Source of the DNA: Bacteroidales bacterium
GTDB taxonomy: Bacteria; Bacteroidota; Bacteroidia; Bacteroidales; P3
DNA length: 59,360 nt
NCBI GenBank assembly: GCA_017479705.1
Contig: JAFVCA010000028.1
Coordinates: 1 to 59,360, forward strand
Direction: 5' to 3'
In this document: positions 57,201 to 59,360 of the stretch, piece after piece
Numbering within the stretch: position 1 is the stretch's first letter
Layout: each line of letters begins with the position of its first letter
Translations under genes and position numbers: made by a program
Notes under the pieces: generated by a model
Seen by the model: only the letters and a program-made list of their open reading frames with translations
Databases searched by the model: none
Told to the model about the DNA's origin: nothing

Positions 57201-58542
57201 ACTCTACAACCGCGTCGTCTACCAAAGCGGAACCTACACCGACAGCCTCCTCACCCACGCCGGATGCGACAGCGTAGTCCACATCAACCTCACCATACAC
57301 CACGCCTTCCATGACTACACCGTCGACACCGTCTGCGACGGTGCCGCCTACCGTTTCCACGACACCCTCCTCACCTCCTCCGGCAGCCACTCCGTCACCT
57401 ACCGCAACGCCTCCGGCTGCGACAGTGCCTACCACATCAACCTCACCCTCCACCCCCGCTACGACTTCTACGACTCTGTCACCCTCTGCCCCCGCCAGCC
57501 CTTCTACCTCCACGGCCAAGCCTACTATGCCCCCTCCATCGTCACCGACTCCTTCCTCACCCTCCAAGGCTGCGACAGCCTCTACCATACCAAACTCAAA
57601 CTCAGCAACCCCGACTTCCACGCCCGCTGGGAAATCTCCGACGACTCCCTCCATTGGGTCTCCCTTGCCGACACCCTCTGGGAAGGCTGCAACCCCTACA
57701 CCCTCTACTTCCGCAACCGCTCCAACCTCGCCACCTCCGCCATCTGGCACTTCGGCGACAGCACCACCCGCGCTCAAGGCGCTGGCCCCTACGACAACAC
57801 ACACACCCTCATCCACACCTACAAGACTGGCTCCTACTCCTTCCTCCTCGCCGTCACCGACGAGACCGGCTGCACCGACACCCTCTTCAACCCCTCCGGC
57901 GTCCACGTCATCCCCTCACCCACCGCCTCCTTCTACTGGGACACCACCCAAACCTCCGAACTCCACCCCTGGGCCACCTTCCACAACAACTCCATCCCGC
58001 TCGACTCCACCTGCTCCTCCCTCTGGCAGTTCGAGCCCCAGCCCTCCACCACCGACCAAGACACCCCGACCGACGGCTGCGACACCTCCTCCGCCCTCAA
58101 CCCCACCTACCACTGGGACATCACCGACGTTGAACTCCCCGCCATCTACCGCGTATGGCTCACCCTCACCCAGATGAACATCGGCCTCCACGGCGACACC
58201 CTCTACTGCTCCGACACCACCTTCGACACCGTCCGCATCGTCCCCTCCTCGCTCCAATTCCCCAACACCGTCACTCCCAACAACGACGGCTACAACGACC
58301 TCTTCCGCATCGCCAACCTCATCGAATACAACCGCTACCCCTACAACAAACTCTCCATCTACGACCGCTGGGGTCACCTCGTCTACCAAGCCGAAAACAT
58401 CAGCCGCGAAGACCAGTTCTGGAATCCCGAACTCACCAACACCCCCGACGGCACCTACTTCTACCGCTTCGTAGGCCAAGGCAGCGACGGCAGCATCCAG
58501 CACAACGGCGTCATCGAAGTCCTCCGCAAACCCAACCAATAA
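51289..58542 (+). CDS. Giant type IX-secreted surface protein with CUB-like/FN3 repeats, PKD domains and a gliding-motility-type C-terminal domain
   Basis: The start at MQYINRHLPVRIIMLLIALL gives 2417 residues with a signal peptide cleaved before QQVVV; a more distal open extension is unconserved. Seven modules of about 205 residues follow, with a CYTILDAGG-like start at about 46, 251, 452, 657, 879, 1087 and 1289. Each is a CUB-like beta domain (PGQCYTILDAGG, then FRL.G) plus an FN3-like domain (TATLQWTDTS, then TLTGLQPSTNY). At 1473-1674 there is a jelly-roll-like domain, at about 1790 and 2144 PKD domains (LWDFGDGDSSYLRHPTHIF), and at 1854-2104 five CDSLY-type repeats. The last 100 residues (PNTVTPNNDGYNDLFRI, YDRWGHLVYQ, TPDGTYFYRFVG) form the type B T9SS sorting domain. 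It is probably exported and attached to the cell surface. Codons are increasingly C-ending along the gene. Confidence 0.88.
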   Translation: MQYINRHLPVRIIMLLIALLPSLMVGQQVVVMPHRGTDSLTINRQNCYTILDPGGYSNYVNNEDSWLYIHSTSGNFILQMNYQTSANNDCSDYFDVYYTTDSNGIYSRYCNTGTTTWRSQYEGTLIHFRSNAYASFQGLEIQILFPNTIYNWASQVVDDSTVTLTWEDRLTDATEWTITYFCDEDSLQTVTSNTRSVTITGLRNNTYYGYYIESNATACMETVRKYFIVGHPDNMLYTEPSGSNFILTSGTCYTLNGTSGPANNHLSSGWVNTTITTQDSTGFYADGWSSNYYFSASWNTGYGFGSEISYWDQNTQHRRKFYFPNGRATFRHTGNTKFLYNTTWENNHVVVPTVTGTTATTATLQWTDTSASTQWTVRYSSTDGNWHSRTVAAPSVTLTGLEPGTQYIYTIEGNIVQPCMVPYRHSFITTGMTDTLVMPYRKVDTTVLMPGNCYTVVDAGGDGGYFHSDYSIYTLRTANGEGFRLKGWYSITPPDRLCIYYEGEWHNYNNSNSNFEIYCADGTCTLGFTSDPDENGLGFAFNIIQMDTAITNLQATAVAASTATLSWNDPMSTSDGWQVHYGYAEDNFATVFSATPSVTLTGLLPGTQYLYYVTRQGASSTCQFPDRRAFITQGGDSNTVIMPYRGVDTLRVVPGQCYTILDAGGVENNYFNYDTSQLIIVSTDGSDFFLTGEFDYESLTDLQRNSYDATDKLCVGFNRTNSNIFNSCFDGSWTWYNGNRFRVQSQNGFIRLRWCTNEQTFRNGFHLHIDQDTLPIENVQVSHVKSTTADIQWTDNGNYSGPWHISYTSGDTWTTIQSATNHTTLTGLQPSTNYRFRISRTASAQSCNLQTYNFATLNTNDIVMNSHSRDTVWITPGECYTVYDPGGIGDYYSSDTSILVIRSTTGLGFRLFGNIDVSDLISFHSDGSSSYPHWGYFDNYYPDGIAHITLTTNEALNSSGFALKISFYPTLHSLDTLWQTDTSMAITWQDTSVANQWTVTYGLHMDSLRTITTSTPQATLTGLHRNAQCYIDIESNFSSTPCVIPSVYGIRMPHDPNIWITQYHNTLLGIIGRHSNVEGNFDHIPSSECVHIYDNGGFNPPFPDCTMDHDFNTSDGRGFSINGNYNLGNSYLHLNTGRTAADYGGIGNTFVSSPTGYLCIEAYTLSDIHGNGEGFDLEVLMNYAIHQITPSAVTCSTATLTWVDTSDATRWWIAYGPDERMLDTVTTTTRSYNFTGLTPDRQYVCYLWSNESVVSCNAPVKSSFITTCDSSIIIMPYNADTSRTLDINQCYTLLDIGGPHNYHYNGNQTLHLHSNTGDPFVLRGNIHVHGPDNITIYDEGSWTWYYSNWSGDNDNVEIHSNTGNLCIQFTSNGDTLNNSGFQFQVFFNTIGNIRTDLMTDTTCRIRWDDNSSANHWTLWYGPDRDHMDSISTDNRTVHLNNLIDGTLYQLYITNNAIECIDTTWFQFCAGGDKCIDFANLYSCHTRCRYGDVDSPDSYAGVIDYGPENIYSRHTVMTDTSFRDPRTGNQLRAIPENYDYSVRLGNWNYGGEAESITYEYLVDTVNADILLLRYAAVLENPNHQPDDQPRFRFSIVNEHDTPILPECYSADFVSSDSLNWNTYQYDTSTVLWKDWTAVGIDLEPFQGQRIYVKLTTYDCAQTGHFGYAYFTLSCDQKYIKAGSCGQVQTNTFTVPEGFRYRWYNVDSVSVILDSTRTFTTSQPGTYICRASFVGNAESNCYFEKTAIVGDIYPSPNFSYRFIDTTDCRVTVQFYNLSRVATDPELTQFTSMECDSYLWDFGDGDSSYLRHPTHIFEPGYHYVRLRASLAYGSCYNDTVVRILVPSPCIHYDTLRTAICQGDTFRLGNSTFTQNGVYIIRQTPAPDSIIETLLFLTVHPSYLFTITDTLCTNQSYNRYGITVPAGTDPYTTTPYQSDYTTIHGCDSLYRLTLVTMPHFETHSDTDACDDRGYQLYNRVVYQSGTYTDSLLTHAGCDSVVHINLTIHHAFHDYTVDTVCDGAAYRFHDTLLTSSGSHSVTYRNASGCDSAYHINLTLHPRYDFYDSVTLCPRQPFYLHGQAYYAPSIVTDSFLTLQGCDSLYHTKLKLSNPDFHARWEISDDSLHWVSLADTLWEGCNPYTLYFRNRSNLATSAIWHFGDSTTRAQGAGPYDNTHTLIHTYKTGSYSFLLAVTDETGCTDTLFNPSGVHVIPSPTASFYWDTTQTSELHPWATFHNNSIPLDSTCSSLWQFEPQPSTTDQDTPTDGCDTSSALNPTYHWDITDVELPAIYRVWLTLTQMNIGLHGDTLYCSDTTFDTVRIVPSSLQFPNTVTPNNDGYNDLFRIANLIEYNRYPYNKLSIYDRWGHLVYQAENISREDQFWNPELTNTPDGTYFYRFVGQGSDGSIQHNGVIEVLRKPNQ

Positions 58543-58610
58543 AGGATTGCTGCAATACACCCACACCCCAGCCCCTTTGAAAAGGAAATGACCCGCTCCC
58601 GCGAACTCCC

Positions 58611-59360
58611 CTTTTCAAAGGGGTTGGGGGTATGTAACACTCTCCTCTTCATACCCCTAACCCCTCTCAAGAGGGGAACGGCTGCCGCACCACAGGGCGC
58701 TCCTAACAACCATGCAATTGCTAAATGCCGCAACCTGTGACCCGCAACCGCGACCTCCCCTTTTCAAAGGGGTCGGGGGTATGTAACACTCTTTTCTTCA
58801 TACCCCTAACCCCTCCCAAAAGGGGAACGGCTGCCGCACCACAGGGCGCTCATAACGACCGTGCAATTGCTAAGTGCTGTAACCTACAACCTGTGACCCG
58901 CAACCGCGCACTCCCCTTTTCAAAGGGGCTGGGGGTATGTAACACTCTATTCTTCATACCCCTAACCCCTCTCAAGAGGGGAACTGCTGCCGCACCACAG
59001 GGCGCTCCTAACGACCATGCAATTACTAAATGCCGTAACCTGCAACCTGTGACCCGCTCCCGCGCACTCCCCTTTTCAAAGGGGTCGGGGGTATGTAACG
59101 CTCTATTCTTCATACCCATAACCCCTCTCAAGAGGGGAACGGCTGCCGCACAACAGGGCGCTCCTAACGACCGTGCAATTGCTAAATGCCGCAACCTGTG
59201 ACCCGCAACCGCGCACTCCCCTTTTCAAAGGGGGTGGGGGTATGCAACACTCTATTCTTCATACCCCTAACCCCTCTCAAGAGGGGAACTGCTGCCGCAC
59301 CACAGGGCGCTCCTAACGACCATGCAATTACTAAATGCCGTAACCTGCAACCTGTGACCC
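58611..59360. repeat. Palindromic 149/156-bp tandem repeat array, truncated by the window end
   Basis: CTTTTCAAAG marks units at 58611, 58760, 58916, 59072 and 59221, with spacings of 149, 156, 156 and 149; the 7-bp difference is an extra AACCTGC-like heptamer. Each unit can fold as a nested hairpin: CCCCTTTTCAAAGGGG, GGGGGTATG pairing with CATACCCC, and CCCCTCTCAAGAGGGG. A partial copy starts at about 58570. Units also share GGCTGCCGCACCACAGGGCG and TGCAATTGCTAAATGCCG. The array starts 68 bp after the giant gene and contains no supported gene. Confidence 0.9.

Noticed and set aside
56446-57906. Minus-strand frame of about 486 codons, very Gly/Val/Ala-rich
   Set aside because: It is produced by the C-ending codon bias of the giant gene, which removes stop codons on the other strand.
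58611-59360. CRISPR array from the 149/156-bp units
   Set aside because: The whole unit is conserved, including the parts that would be spacers.

Overview
The window is a piece of a Bacteroidota genome, most likely an uncultured gut- or rumen-type Bacteroidales. The evidence is: promoters of the Bacteroidota form (TTTG-N19-TAnnTTTG) before several operons; few purine-rich Shine-Dalgarno sites; a fused str-S10-spc-alpha ribosomal cluster with map between secY and infA and no tuf; zinc-free forms of S14 and L36; a class II (B12-dependent) ribonucleotide reductase; fimbrillin/BspA-type surface lipoproteins; TonB-plug outer-membrane barrels; and a 2417-residue secreted protein ending in a type IX secretion (gliding-motility type B) C-terminal domain. 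I see no tRNA, rRNA or CRISPR array.

Layout. 1-1.26 kb: the tail of an ISL3-like transposase, six exact-period 41-bp repeats, a DUF6261-like gene and a strong hairpin. 1.35-2.93 kb (minus): a radical SAM/SPASM enzyme, directly preceded by a 51-residue Cys-Gly-rich precursor peptide not previously delimited as a gene here (ACGX-type RiPP cassette), then a decayed Crp/Fnr-like fragment. 3.07-9.40 kb (minus): a tripartite RND efflux operon (small membrane protein, periplasmic adaptor, RND pump, TolC-like channel), punctuated by AT-rich dispersed repeats. 9.6-11.4 kb: lepA. 11.5-13.7 kb: an AAA/DUF4143-type ATPase bracketed by homologous 86-bp hairpin repeats. 13.86-15.87 kb: a fimbrillin-like/BspA-repeat lipoprotein and a small companion protein, with an unusual three-part inverted repeat upstream. 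16.2-19.1 kb: an adenine-specific DNA methyltransferase overlapping a His-rich partner gene. 19.5-20.8 kb: an ART-fold (DUF3990) toxin-like operon with two DUF3791-like proteins. 21.2-25.2 kb: an ECF sigma / anti-sigma / exported protein / TonB-plug barrel operon. 25.5-26.3 kb: an isolated lipoprotein. 26.7-28.0 kb: eno.

28.1-46.9 kb is one unbroken minus-strand run of translation genes from rpsL to rplQ, including fusA, secY, map, infA and rpoA. It has a good promoter before rpsL, a rho-independent terminator after rplQ, and several intergenic hairpins that could be autoregulatory sites. 47.3-48.1 kb encodes a flavodoxin-ferredoxin (EFR1-type) protein, divergent from nrdJ at 48.4-51.0 kb.

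The window closes with the giant CUB-like/FN3/PKD type IX-secreted protein (51.3-58.5 kb), whose codons become extremely C-ending, and an array of 149/156-bp palindromic repeats running off the edge. The best candidates for undescribed biology are the ACGX RiPP pair, the methyltransferase/His-rich pair, the DUF3791-DUF3990 operon, the 86-bp covarying hairpin array around the ATPase, and the CUB-FN3 giant protein.
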